The position numbers and the translations under genes were made by a program. 64,000 nucleotides of DNA. It comes from Wolfiporia cocos (taxonomy: Eukaryota; Basidiomycota; Agaricomycetes; Polyporales; Phaeolaceae). The notes under the pieces were generated by a model. The model did no database searches. It had not been told where the DNA came from and was given only the letters and a program-made list of their open reading frames with translations. The DNA lies in the NCBI GenBank assembly GCA_029448655.1, contig JACCLO010000020.1:62001-126000 (forward strand), in the 5' to 3' direction. The first letter of the stretch is position 1; every line of letters starts with the position of its first letter. Positions 23,030 through 35,030 of the stretch are shown in pieces.

Positions 23030-25250
23030 AAATGATTAGTTCAGGATTCAAACCAGAAGCTTCACCGACAGTGAGAATCGTGGTGTTGCACATGCAATAA
23101 CCGTCATACACAGATGAAAATGCAGAATTGACATGGTTTGATTCATGTAGTAAAAGTGATGTAGCCATAGTCATGTTGTTATACATGAAATAAAACCGAG
23201 AGAAGATCGGCCCAATGAAGCCGTCAATAGACAACGTAATCAAACTGGCTGAGAAACATGTCGATCGACAGGCTAAGTAGCATAGCTTATGAATTAATGG
23301 TATAAGCACTGCAATGCTGATACTACGTGGAGGATGTTGCGAGGAATCGGAGTCTAGGCCGTGCTCTGCGAGGGCAAGTTGAGAGATATATAGTCGACAC
23401 CTTTTGCGCCCCCACATTTGACTCGAATCTACTGACGTTGATTCAGACTTGGGGATGTAATGAGAATATTAATTGGTTGAAATAAGGAGCTGACGTACAG
23501 AGCAAGTAATGAATTTGTGTAGACTAGAAGTTAAAACATATTACGACGTGCATTACGATGATTGTGATCCGTCGTCCTTACCTTCAGAATCAGAGAAGTA
23601 AAAGATTATCCAGTACAGTTGAGGAGGAAAAGTTTGCATATCGAGCCAGTACTGAAATTTGGAAGCCAATGCAAGTCAGACCGATTTATCATGAGCATTT
23701 ATCGTCTTACCAATATAACTTGCATAAGTTGCGTAAATCTGTTTGCCGTTCAAACGTTCATGTGTTAATTCCATCATATAGATGGCAAATACTTACGCTG
23801 TGCAAAGTCCCCTCGTAATGGCGAATGTCACAAGTCGTGTGATTGTGTTATTCGTACTGAGGACCAGTTCAGATTCCAGTAGTAGACCGGTTCAGACTTC
23901 CACAGATGCATACGTTTTGAATACAGTCTTGTTCTTATTTAACATCCACGACAACATCACCGTATTGTATAGGTCTGTGAGCAAGTTGAAAAGGGGTTGC
24001 AGCAATGCTGGTACCTGTGGTGAGATGACACATCAGAATCAGGAGGAGGGCAATACGGAACAGCTCAACTCGTGAGGCCCATATGGCATTAGATACATCA
24101 GATGATGCCGTGCTGACAAGAAATAGATCAATTCATCAGCACGGTTTCCTCGATTAGATATTACCCACAGGTAGCGTTCGGCTGCTGGATATGACCGGAA
24201 GAATGATGACTAACTCATTATCTCTATGATCAAGATGGTACTGACCAATCCCGCTAGCTGCCAACATGTACATGTTATTATGAGACAAGACTGCTCCGAA
24301 TTATATGCACTACAGTACCAAAACCTGTCAATGCTAGCATTGCCTGAAAATGCGGTTAGTGAAAGGCCTGGTAACATTATTACCCCAGTACCATTGTCAC
24401 AGTTAGCGGCACTTTATACCATCTGCGATTGAAGACTGCATCCATTAATCGCTGATGATGCAGAATATGATAATATCTGCTTACAGCGCCAGGTTTGATA
24501 AACATAGTACCTATGCCTACATTGAACTCTCAAGTAGTACTCGCGGAAGCTGCTACTCACGATTGTACAATCAGGATCGCCAAAGCCTGCGACGCAAAGC
24601 ATTAGAATTAGTTAGCATTGACTTCTGATGCTGCTTTAAATCATATACGGATAATGCAAGCTGGGCCTAACGGAGACGTCTTATTAGCTTCCTGTATCAT
24701 AATATCTGTATCCTTACCCCATAGTATGTACTTGTTTACGTGTGTGCCAGTGATCAATAAATTTATCTTTTGCGTGTACAAACCGCAGACTTACGTCGGA
24801 TACATGGAAACCGATAGGATGTTGCCATGCCCCTGGACTCCCATGAACCAAGTCAACTGGAACCTTCGTCAGTGACGTATATTCCAAAGTATAAATCACT
24901 GACAGCAATGGTCGCAATCATTCTTGAGGTGTCGATGCACCTGAAGCATGGGGTGAATGTTAACAATGGATAATCCGGCGAACACAACTACTCATACCAC
25001 AGCATCATAATCTGTGGTCTTATTTCTCAGTTACTTTGACAGGCAATAAGTTTCGGAGACTGACAAGGATCTTTAATGCCAGAGGGTCTTTGGGATATAC
25101 CTTGAAGTAGTACGCTATCTGGGCACATAATACACCGTACAAGCTGTGAGTGACACATAATTAGATGGTTGATACGCAGCTATAACAGATCGCACAGTGT
25201 AGCCAGCGTGATACCAATAAGTGCGCAGCCAAAAGACGGGTCAACATCCG
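23030..25250 (-). pseudogene. DUF6534-like membrane protein, degraded copy B
   Basis: Homologous to 13059-14400. The minus strand near 25060-25155 still reads SLYGVLCAQIAYYFKVYPKD, the DUF6534 opening signature, but the following segments hold in-frame stops and shifts and no continuous model exists. Boundaries follow the end of homology with copy A (about 25250 against 14380). Confidence 0.6.
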
Positions 25251-25439
25251 GAGGCGTTGGATATGACATATTTCACTGCAATATTACCGAGGACGGGGAC
25301 ATTATATTTATATTGAGGCTACAAGCCACATGATGAGATGATATAAGATGATATGTTCCTCACGGATCTGGTGCACTGCCTGACGGAATTATTGCGGCGG
25401 TACACCGCACAAGCCCTGCTTCCAATAACAGATGTTACC

Positions 25440-26110
25440 AATCCTTGTGATTACGTCTGATCTCCGGCTCCCTTCGGCGAGATTTCATCAGGACTGACAA
25501 GCTCTCGTCATTCAAGCAAGCTGACCGAGCCAATGTCGTGCGCATATCACGTAGTGCTTGAAGATGCATATCATGCCAGAGGTTCGTGAGGAGTTCGCCT
25601 GGGTCCTGTAGTGCAGCAAGCGTTACATATCGGTCTGAGAGGAAATTGTGGTATCAAGTGCAGAGTTTTGACTCCATTAGGCTAGAAGTGTGTGGCATGC
25701 GCGACATACCAGCATGAACGATGTGATGAACCTGATAGTTTCAACAAATCAAATTGCGTGCCTGGAATATGAACGCTTGGCATGTATAACATCATGGAAG
25801 CCCCCGAAGCGCTGAGATGCAATCTTCCAGTGCCTCAGCACGTTCAGACCTGTTCGGACGACCAGTACTTCCGATTCTATGTCAGCATCCTCGGTTATCC
25901 CATATGGTGTTCACTATATGTGATCCCTATAGTACAGACGCGGGGTGGTGATTTCCTGGCAAAAGGTCTATAGCAAGAGCTTTCCACAGAACGTCAGACT
26001 CTTGTTCTGGTGAAGCGGCTGAGGCCACAGTTTGGGAGCCTGCAGTTCTACGACTCGGTCGGCGCTTGTCGAGATGCGCCCGCAAGCGGGCACAGCAATA
26101 TGGACACCCG
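25440..26110 (-). pseudogene. Unknown gene remnant, possibly F-box/LRR-like
   Basis: The minus strand has two coding-like stretches. One (about 26110-25960) reads HIAVPACGRISTSADRVVEL and on to FCGKLLL. The other (about 25635-25445) contains RYVTLAALQDPGELLTNLWH and LSVLMKSRRREPEIRR before a stop. The style recalls basidiomycete F-box/LRR proteins, but I could not join them or find the F-box. Could be a decayed gene or missed exons. Confidence 0.25.
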
Positions 26111-26338
26111 TCACAGGGCTCCATGGACTTCGGTTGTGCTAGTAGCCAATCCTCTTTTTCTATCCTTTCACAGATGATACCTATATGGCAGGAACTTATT
26201 CAAATTGCCTTAACAGCTTATTTGCCCACTATGTCTATTGTTGCAAATTGCAAATAATCACCATTATAGAAACTGGCACCGTATATGCATGATACACACT
26301 CGCGAACTTTGACCAAGGAAGTGACTAAAGGTGAATGT

Positions 26339-27840
26339 CTATAACTTTGCCATGATCTGATCCATCGTCACGCTCAATGGACGCTCTATTGGTAGGCCCA
26401 ACGCTAGTTTGAATGTTAGCCGTGCTCGATCTCCGTATTGAGATGCTTACCTCTGTCCCAGACATACTGCGCCATGAAACCCATACCACGACTGCACCCC
26501 ATCACGAGTAGAATGAAGTCGATATCCAGACCATGCGCATACATGAGGCATCCACTCAGCGAGTCTACGTTAGGCGCGGTGCTCTTCATCCTCGGCACAT
26601 GCCTGCGCAGTATATCGGGCACGATCGTGCTGTTACGCGCGATGAGGCGCAGCATCTTTCCCTGTTCACTCGATCCCGAATCCGTGATCGGTCGGGTGTT
26701 GATGAAGCGCGTAATGGGCTCGAGACGCGGGTCCGCGCTGCGTAGAAGGGCATGGCCGTACCCAGGCACAACGTGGCCCTTCTCGAGCGTCCGGCAGATA
26801 TACGTCTCGACGGCCTCGGGAGAGGGTTCGGGGCCGATGGCTGCCACCATCGCTTGATTATAGCGCAGGGCCTGCATGATCGCACCTGCATGCAGGACAC
26901 CGGTTCCCGATATCAAGCCCGAAGCCAGCGTCAGATACGGATCAGTCCATGCCGAGCTGCTGAGCCCTGTGGCGGTGGTATCGTTAGGTACGTTAGAATG
27001 AGCCCTCAATCAAACTTACGCATAGTGTGCGCCGAAACGTTAGCGCCATGATCCATATGTAGCGACCAGTACATGCGGATCAGTTCCGTGAAGTCTGTGT
27101 CTCCCTTGCGTCCCATACGAATAGCAAAGTTCTCCGCAATGTCGCCGAGCGGATTTAAGGGTGCAGTGCGATCCCGACCATCTCGATATTTGTTTGCGTA
27201 TATCCGCGCCGAAATGAGCGGCGTACCGACATGGCTGTCGAGAGCATCCTCTAGAGCATATCTCCAGAGCTTGTTGCGCGGCGCGCCGCTCATCAATGCG
27301 TCGGAGAACTTGGAATGATTCGCCCACACCGTGAGACACATGATGAGCTGGGCAGTCGAGGAGATGTCTGGGGAGAGGCTGTCGCAGAACTCCTCAACCT
27401 CTGCTGGCACCTCAGCACGCGCGGCGAGGTCGGCGGCAAACTGCTCCAACTCCGCTTGATTCGGTATAGAACCGCTATAGAGGTACCAGATCATCGCCTC
27501 GGGCGATGTTTGATCAGAGCCGCGCCATTTTGGGAGGACTTCCTGCAAGTCGCGAAGAGACTTCCCATGGTAAGTTATCCCAGCCTTGTCCGTGCCGGAT
27601 ACTTCCCATAAGATACATGGCAGGCCGCGCATGCCACCCATGACGTTCCCCACCGTCATGTTGTGCAGCGTCACATCAGAGAACTCCTTTGTGAGCTTGG
27701 AGAATAGCTCGAGACGCGAAGGCAGCCGCGCCTCTATAACGTCAAACAGCGTTTGCTTAATACTGGCTTAGTGGGAAGTATCTTTGTTGAGATGGATGAC
27801 TTACGACAGGGGCCAAACTATGGGACTCGATGGTAGCCAT
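26339..27840 (-). CDS. Citrate synthase-like enzyme with C-terminal AKL (peroxisomal type)
   Basis: Condenses oxaloacetate with an acyl-CoA; citrate synthase fold. Exons on the minus strand: 27805-27840, 27020-27755, 26451-26966, 26339-26385 (444 residues, all phases agree; the last intron has a CTAAC branch site). Conserved active-site segments are present: NVSAHT (first catalytic His), VPGYGHA (second His) and PNVD (catalytic Asp). The N-terminus MATIESHSLAPV leads straight into the mature-enzyme region with no mitochondrial presequence. The C-terminus ends MDQIMAKL, where AKL fits a type 1 peroxisomal signal, as in yeast Cit2 (SKL). It is divergent from housekeeping enzymes: LHAGA replaces the usual LHGLAN, and about six residues before the ERP-S block are absent. 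Alternatives are 2-methylcitrate or alkylcitrate synthase. Its start faces the MFS transporter at 30126. Confidence 0.9.
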
Positions 27841-30125
27841 GACGCTTGAGAGTTTTTCAGTAAGTTGAAGGATATCCGCGAGTCAAGGTCTTATATACCT
27901 AGACAAGGAGCGTGTGTGCTAGTCGCTTGCATTGCATTCGTTGGGGTATCAACGTCAGCGATTCCACGAGATCGAGTATGGGTAAGACTGCGAATCAGTT
28001 CAGTCCACTTAGGCGGTTAGCACCAATGACATACCTAGTCTCGGATACACAAGTCGCTTCCCTAGCTTCGGGGTCAATTACACTGAGTGTTGGGGTGTCA
28101 TTATCTAGCTGGCAGAGTGGCCCCAAGCAATGTGGCGGACAATGTTCAATGCTTTAACGGGCGATGCGGTTGACGCAAGACTTCGTTCTACGAATATAGT
28201 CTATGCTTATACTACAATGTGCCATGAACGAGCGTGCACCTGCCTGCGGTGCTTTGCATAACCGACAGCGCAGCATAATAGTTCAAACAAGCTACATTTT
28301 GCCAGAGGCATGACGCGCTCTGTCCGATAGAGATTGTGTCTGAAACAGCGCGAACCGATCTGAGCGCCGAGCTACCGCGCCAAGCTACCTGAACAGGCGA
28401 GGTTAGTGCAAGCTTGCTTGTCAGGCTCCGGAACCGAATGAGTTGAGTGCTTCACACCTGGGGTTGGGGGAGCCTCGAGCAGGTGTGAGCTTACCGGGCT
28501 GATTTTGGTGCCACTGTCCACAAATAGGAATAATATCCACAGCACTCCCCAAGACCGTTGCTGAGTGAGTGAACGAGCGACTACAGGTGTCACGGACAGT
28601 CCAGTCACTGATCACGGGTGACCCCTTCTGAGTAAAGCCATTGGCCAGGTTCACTATAGCCTGTCACGAGCACGTCACGACCATGTGCCGTAACTTAAGT
28701 TCTGAGACCCACCGACTCGGATGCCAACAGAGTTGGCATTGGCGCAATGGTTATTGCATTACGGCTGGAAGTTTGTATTGGGTCCACACCAGCGCGTGAT
28801 ATAGCCACCTTCGCCAAAACGGCGCAATGCTGTGATCAGCATAGGTCATGCGCTCTCTTTGGCTGTTCATGACAAGGAGGGATTAATATCGTCCATACTG
28901 CCTCCCCGACAGGATCATTGTCACCGTTTCCTTATTGGGCTTGTCATCAATTCAATCATGTCGATACCCTTCCCTGATGAACGCCGCATGTAAAAATTTA
29001 CCTGTCGCTGCGCAAGACACGTGAATCATTCAAACATTCATACTGTCATCCAAGTGGCCGATGCTAACCTCACCTTGGAACAATAGACCACCGTCTGCGT
29101 TGGGGCGAGATGAACCACGCGCCTGTACATCAAAGTGATATTAATCACAAGGCACAATTCTCTGGGCAGTGATAACTGTAGTAGGCGAATCAATGGGTAA
29201 TACGCCTCGCATTATGATGATAGGCGACGCCCTCACGGAAGCAATATCTCTGTAGGATTTAAAAATCAATGACCTGCATACTCGAAGTTGAAACTCGCTA
29301 CGCCAGCTATATTCTATATTATCATACTAATTCACGGCAAATAGACCCATGCAATACCATTCAAGTTTATAACCAGGCAAAATAACCGCCCAGAATTTCC
29401 GGGACTGTGGTGGCCTCGGAACCATTAATGATAACTAAGGTCTGGACGAGACTCGCCCGGATACGTATACGCCGCCGCCAATCTTGAATCCGTGAAATAA
29501 GAGCCCTCAGATCCGCTGTCAGCTCGGTGAATTCAGCCTGTCAGCCGTCAGTAAGTCTATTCGGACCAAAAAGTAGCGGACATACCCTATACCAATGGAC
29601 ACTGGAGCTGGCCTCTGCTATTCACGATATTCGCATCCCACGCAATCGGCTGAATTGCAACAATTGATTGCTGGAGGAGGAGGAATCACGTTTATGCCGT
29701 CAGTGCGTTTAGTGCTCAGAGCGACAAAGGCCTCAATTTTTCCCGATGCCTTCGTCGCGAGTCGATTGCAGAGATTCTCATCTGCCGAAGGGAACGGTAG
29801 CCAAGTCATATTCTCATGTCCCCAACGTTTGTGAAGCCACGAGCCTATTTGACAGGCTTGATGAACTATAGCAATCGAGATGTGGGTGTGTAATGAAACT
29901 GTTGATGAGTGCCTCCCGTACCGCTTGTGGATCATAAATAGCAGCAAATAATTCTCGGATCCGCTACAGTTGAGTGTAGTAATTATGCCATACGAACAGA
30001 CGGGCTGGGGTCGGATTGTTATTTTGATGAACGGGCGGTCATGATCATATATCACCTCGTCAAATTTAGCGGTAGCATGTCGCTTCCCCGAGTACCCACG
30101 ACCTCCTTCTGTTCTCCAAACGACA
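27841..30125. other. Long intergenic region between divergent genes
   Basis: 2.3 kb shared upstream of the citrate synthase-like gene (minus) and the MFS gene (plus). No gene, repeat or RNA supported. The large minus frame at 29618-30487 overlaps the MFS first exon and is a shadow. Confidence 0.5.
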
Positions 30126-31917
30126 ATGGACGACGACCGCGCAAATAGCCGGTGCGCAACCATCACGGATAATCGACTGTCCAACAGCGAGAAGGCGTTG
30201 CTCAGGTATAGCGCCGATGCAGATATTCTCGACTTACCACCCGAGCTGGACCCACATAACTGGACGAAACGGCGGAAATGGGTGAATGTCGCCCTCGTTG
30301 CAGCACAGGCGACTGTCGGCCCGGTGTGCAGCACCATGCTCGCGGCAGGCGTGCTTAAGGTCGACGAGGACATGCACGTCACGAACTCATACGTGTCTGC
30401 GCTCCCAGTCGCGGTATTTGTACTCGGGCTGGGGCTTGGCCCGCTGTGGTTGGCTCCGCTCAGCGAGATGTTCGGCCGCAAGGTCATCTATGTCGTATTC
30501 TTCGGGATCTTCTCAATCTTAAATGTTGGCTGTGCGCTCGTGCATGATATGGCTGGACTTGTCGTTTTGCGTTTCTTTGCCGGCCTGGTGGGCAGGTATA
30601 CCTGTGACATTGATAATCCCAGTTGAACTCGAATGCTTACGACCAACGCATCATCTAGTGCTGGGCCATCTCTTGGCGGCGGAACTATCGGTGACATGTT
30701 CCGTCGAGAAGAACGCGGTGGCGCACAAGCTGCATACGGCTTCGGTCCCACATTCGGCCCTGCGATTGGTGGTCTCATTGGCGGCTACATTTCTGAGCGT
30801 GTTGGCTGGCGCTGGCTAATGTGGGTCACTGCAATAGCGTACGTGATTCCTCCCCCTTTTCCTGGCGATCGGCGCTAACCTTCCACTCCGTAGGGGAGGA
30901 GTCACGACAGTGCTGTCATTCTTTTTCCTGCGCGAAACGTACGCGCCCTATATCCTAGCACGGACACGCGGGGAGAAATCCTCACAGGCCAGGATCGGCT
31001 TCCGCTACAGCATTACCAGGCCGATTCGCATGTTGCTGTTCGCGCCCATCGTGACGACCATGAGCTTATATATGGCATTTATTTATGGTATTCTATACCT
31101 GCATATGGTCACTTTACCCCTGCTATTCGGGCCGGTGCCACTGTATGGACTATTCACGTATGGCTGGCGAGATGGGAACGAAGGGCTGGCGTATATGGGA
31201 GCAGGTCACTCACACAATCTGGCAAATGTCGAAAGGGTACTAACAATGCCGCATATAGGCGCTGGCTGCTTCATTTCTATCATCTTCTGCATTCTTACTA
31301 TCAACCGTTCATATCGCTTCTTGTGCGATAAGTATGGCGTCCAGAAACCGGAGTTCCGCATGCCCGCTATGCAGGTTAGTAGCTGATGCCTGCTTTAGGG
31401 ATTTGCACTTTAGCTCATACTCACTTTAACTACGACTACCGACAGCTCGGCATGTTCATCATCCCAGGAGGGCTATTCATGTACGGCTGGGCAGCACATG
31501 CTCAGGTGTACTTCCTTGTCCCTCTCATAGGCGCATGCATATTCGCCTTCGGAATGTTAATGTGCTACGTACATCTGTCCGACTGACATAACATGGGAGG
31601 TCACTAACCCTTCTTGGTGCAGATATGCATTCAAACCTACCTAGTCGATGCCTTCCAGCAATATGCCGCATCCGCGCTCGCGGCGACCATCGTCCTGCGC
31701 AGCATCTTCGGCGCGATCTTTAGTATTTTCGGGGCAAAGCTCTTCCAGAACCTCGGCTATGGCTGGTCAGTTGGCCCATACTTGCGCCCGTGTGACCGCT
31801 CACGATCGCCACAGGGGTATGAGCTTACTCGCATTCATTTCCATCGCGGCTCTCCCAATTCCGTTCCTGTTCTGGACGTTCGGCGAGAGGATGCGTGCTC
31901 GTCCGTTCCTGGCATAG
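30126..31917 (+). CDS. MFS transporter, DHA1 multidrug type
   Basis: A major facilitator superfamily proton-coupled exporter in the plasma membrane. Exons: 30126-30595, 30659-30838, 30894-31204, 31259-31374, 31446-31568, 31623-31765, 31815-31917 (481 residues; phases agree; several introns have CTAAC branch sites). A soluble N-terminus of about 50 residues contains DPHNWTKRRKW, typical of fungal DHA1 proteins, then about 12 TM segments. The loop 2-3 motif PLSEMFGRKVIY is the MFS A-motif (G-R-K form), and GPxxGGxI repeats occur near TM4-5 (GPTFGPAIGG). Related to Flr1/Tpo-type drug or polyamine exporters; substrate unknown. Possibly co-regulated with the divergent citrate synthase-like gene (inference). 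Confidence 0.92.
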
Positions 31918-33150
31918 TCGTTCTTGATAGGTGGCATCCGCTGGATGGTGCTGAATAACGGATTGATAATTTGGATGAGGTAACTCCTGGACAAATCTCA
32001 GCCACAAGAATGGACGGCTTACCATATAGCATTCTAGGGCCTAGATCTTTGCCCACTTCGAGAAACTAAGTAGTTGGTTAATATGCTTCCGTATAAACAC
32101 GTGCCATGTCATACTACGAGCAGTGACATGACCAGTGTGGGGCGCGCTGGACAGAGGACGATTCCGCAAAACACAGTGCGACACGAGATGTTATGTTTTG
32201 ATAGGAAAAATTTGCGCAAGGGTTTGTAGCGCTTTGCAGACGCACGACGGCACGCAAAATCAATCCCATTGGACAATCAAACGGGGTGCTTTTTCGGCCA
32301 GTGGTTACAGCATCACAACAAAGCGCCGAAACTATTCGTTAATCGCGAGATGAATTTAGAATCAAAGCTTACCAAGTTGACTGTATCGCGAATATCCAGA
32401 AGCCACCCTGAATACTATATCCCTCACCTCCGGGTAAGCGTCGGCCCATAAGAACACATACCTATGAGGTGAAGCCATACAATCACTGCCAATGCAATGA
32501 AGTCATATGGCTAGATGAATATATCGAGGTTTACGTAGGATCTGCAAGCAATCTGTCCAACTTCTGCGATAGGCGAGGAAGCGTTGCGGCGATCCAGAAG
32601 TTGCACAATCTAGGAAAGGCACGGATCGCCGTCGGTAACCAGGAAATCTAGGAAGCTATATACGAGCTTTGACGATGTGGTGTACGACACAGTCGGGAAG
32701 ACTTACTTTGAGCTAGAAGCCCAAGCGAAGCGAAAGAGCCATACTGAGCGAAGAGAGGCAGTTCAGTAGCAGCATTCGACGTTGACAGGAAGGTATCAGC
32801 GGGGGTCTACAGCGATCCCGACCGCCCCGCTTCTTCAGCTCGTCATAGGATTTAGGGGCTTCAGCTAGGGTAAGGTATCGTGCATAGCTTAGTCCGAAGA
32901 GCAAGTGTATGAGTTCCGTGCAGTGGCAGTAAGTCAGGACAACCACTGATATTTTCCATTTGTCATAGTGGTTTTTCTGGAGTCCGTGGAGTGTTTGACC
33001 GAGTACGTGCAGTACGAACAGAAACAGCTAGGTGTCATCGTTCTCCAGTGCTCCTGAGACTCGAGGATTCGCGAGAGAGGCAGAAGCAGACATGTATATT
33101 GTGCCCGGAACAGAGAGGCCTGGACTGATCGCGCGCTGGCCAGCATCCGA
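31918..33150. other. Intergenic, nothing recognised
   Basis: Small frames only; none shows domains, codon continuity or splice sites that I can defend. Confidence 0.4.
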
Positions 33151-33159
33151 ATGTTCCAG

Positions 33160-33990
33160 TCAAGATGGACCAATCCTGCGCTGATGATTGCCAGCGCAAC
33201 TTTCTTGCTGCCGACAACCCCGGAGCCTGGCATACCGGTCTTCATGAACAAGAACGCACAGCGCCAGAATTTGATAAATTTCAAGGCGCATGTTATGGGC
33301 GAGGTAGTACGACGCACGCCAATGCCATGCACCGACTATCTGTGGACGCTCAGCGTGGTCGTCGAGATATTTGTGGCATATTAGGCCGCTCACCATGAGG
33401 TCAAACGGAACTCAATGGCCTTCTGCATTCAAAGGAGACTGTTTGCACGATGGTTCGAAGGCAGGACTGAGGGTGAGCTCGGCATTGCACTGTGTGAAAC
33501 TATGCCGGTACCGGCGGCGTCAATATCGGGTACATACATAATACCAAATATGCAACTGTCACCTTGAGCTTATATCTAACTCTATAATGCCAGCGAAATT
33601 CAGGATGACGTTTAGCACGTTCGCGAATGCCGTCGGCCGCCCTAGCGCGAAGTGCATATCGCATTCTCTGCCTCCGACACTCATGTGGCCTTCCTTTCTC
33701 CATTCTATCTCCATGATCCCTGGAGGATGTATACTGCATATCAGCCAGCTTGAATTTATCTAAGATGGAGCTCTGGAGCTTGCGTGAAGCTAATGCCGAG
33801 CGCGGACCGATACACCGATCGCGAGCACTACCGATGGTCTTAACTGCGGGTAGAACTCAGCAACATTATGTGCGAGTCGTGCCTCGCGACGTGCCTCGCG
33901 AACAGGGCCCGGGCTGCTGGCCATAGTGGGCACGAAAGGTAGCAAGCAAGAGCCGGGGCGCAGCTCGAGATCGAGCACAATCCAGAATGC
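33160..33990 (-). pseudogene. Possible remnant of an unknown protein gene
   Basis: The minus strand around 33850-33990 reads continuously through LTAAFWIVLDLEL and REARREARLAHNVAEFYPQL, after which a GT site is possible. Around 33560-33680 a frame with FANVLNVILNFAG follows, and 33160-33330 is hydrophobic in places. They look like exons of a membrane protein but I could not build a model. Low confidence. Confidence 0.2.
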
Positions 33991-35030
33991 CGCCGTCAGG
34001 TAGTGGCACGGCTAATGTATGATGGGTACGCCTGTGCATTCATGATCTGCTCAGCTGAATGCCAAGAAAGGCAACAGAAGCGATGGGTGAATTCGCAATG
34101 GCGGTCGCCTGATAGAAGGATAACAATTCCGCGCGGCCATCAGACCCTGCGGGAACCCCGCGGGGCTGCTAGCACATACTGCACAGTGTTTGCAGGAGGT
34201 CGTCATGGGGGTGGCTCGGGCTCGGTGGTCGGTGGAGCCCACACGCGACCGGGACAAAGTGGTCTGCATACGCAATTAGTGTGCGTCCAGTTCAGGAAAA
34301 GCTCAGCAAGTAACCCCTGTAATGGTGGCGCTTGCAATCAGCAAAAGACGTATATCGGACCCAGAGCGGACGTTTCTAGAGATAGACGATCATGCAAAAC
34401 ACAGCAAGAAGATTTTGCTGACAACAGAAGGCGGATTCCTCCGCGTGTCGTATGTCGTATGACCTTGATTGATGCGTGGATGGATGCATCGTTTTTAGGT
34501 CACGATGGACATCCCGAAGACGCGGTTTTAAGGCACGTTTTCTTCCACAAAGGCGGAAGCGATGCTGACATTTTTGTGCAGGACGTGGTGCGCACGTCGC
34601 CCATGGGGGAAAGGCGACATCAACTAAGGCGGGGACGGGGAGCGCGTGAAAGGACGCGATCGCTCATTGGGCCCTCCTCCGTGTTTCGTCGATTGCGGAA
34701 CCGCTCGACACGCGATCGCGCTTTTGGCGTACTCGATCAGGTCCTGGAACATTACCATGAGGTCCACCCCCAGACGCCTAGGTATCTCGCCTTCTCCGGT
34801 GAGGCTGCCGAGGTGGCAAATTCCCAATTGTATTGCAATCACCGGGTCCTGGCCCCGTCCTCTAAAGGACTCTGAGAGGATCCGTCTCATTTCTGATTTC
34901 GTTTTTGACTGTCGGTTTCCCTCTCGTTCGCCTCGCCTCCACCCTCGCGTTCGCCTCCTGTATACTCGTGTAACACGCCTTGTGCCTTCTTTGCAGACCT
35001 TCGTAACATATTCATATTTGTGCTTCGATT
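33991..35030. other. Upstream region of the aquaporin gene
   Basis: A 290-codon plus frame at 34003-34875 exists but has no recognisable features and is Arg/Ser-rich, so I do not call it. The aquaporin promoter should lie in the last few hundred bases; no clear TATA seen. Confidence 0.4.

Noticed and set aside
29618..30487. A 289-codon minus-strand open frame
   Set aside because: Its 5' part is the antisense of the MFS first exon; no family features.
34003..34875. A 290-codon plus-strand open frame upstream of the aquaporin
   Set aside because: Composition is Arg/Ser-rich without any recognisable block, no splice-consistent partner exons, and a competing frame on the other strand.
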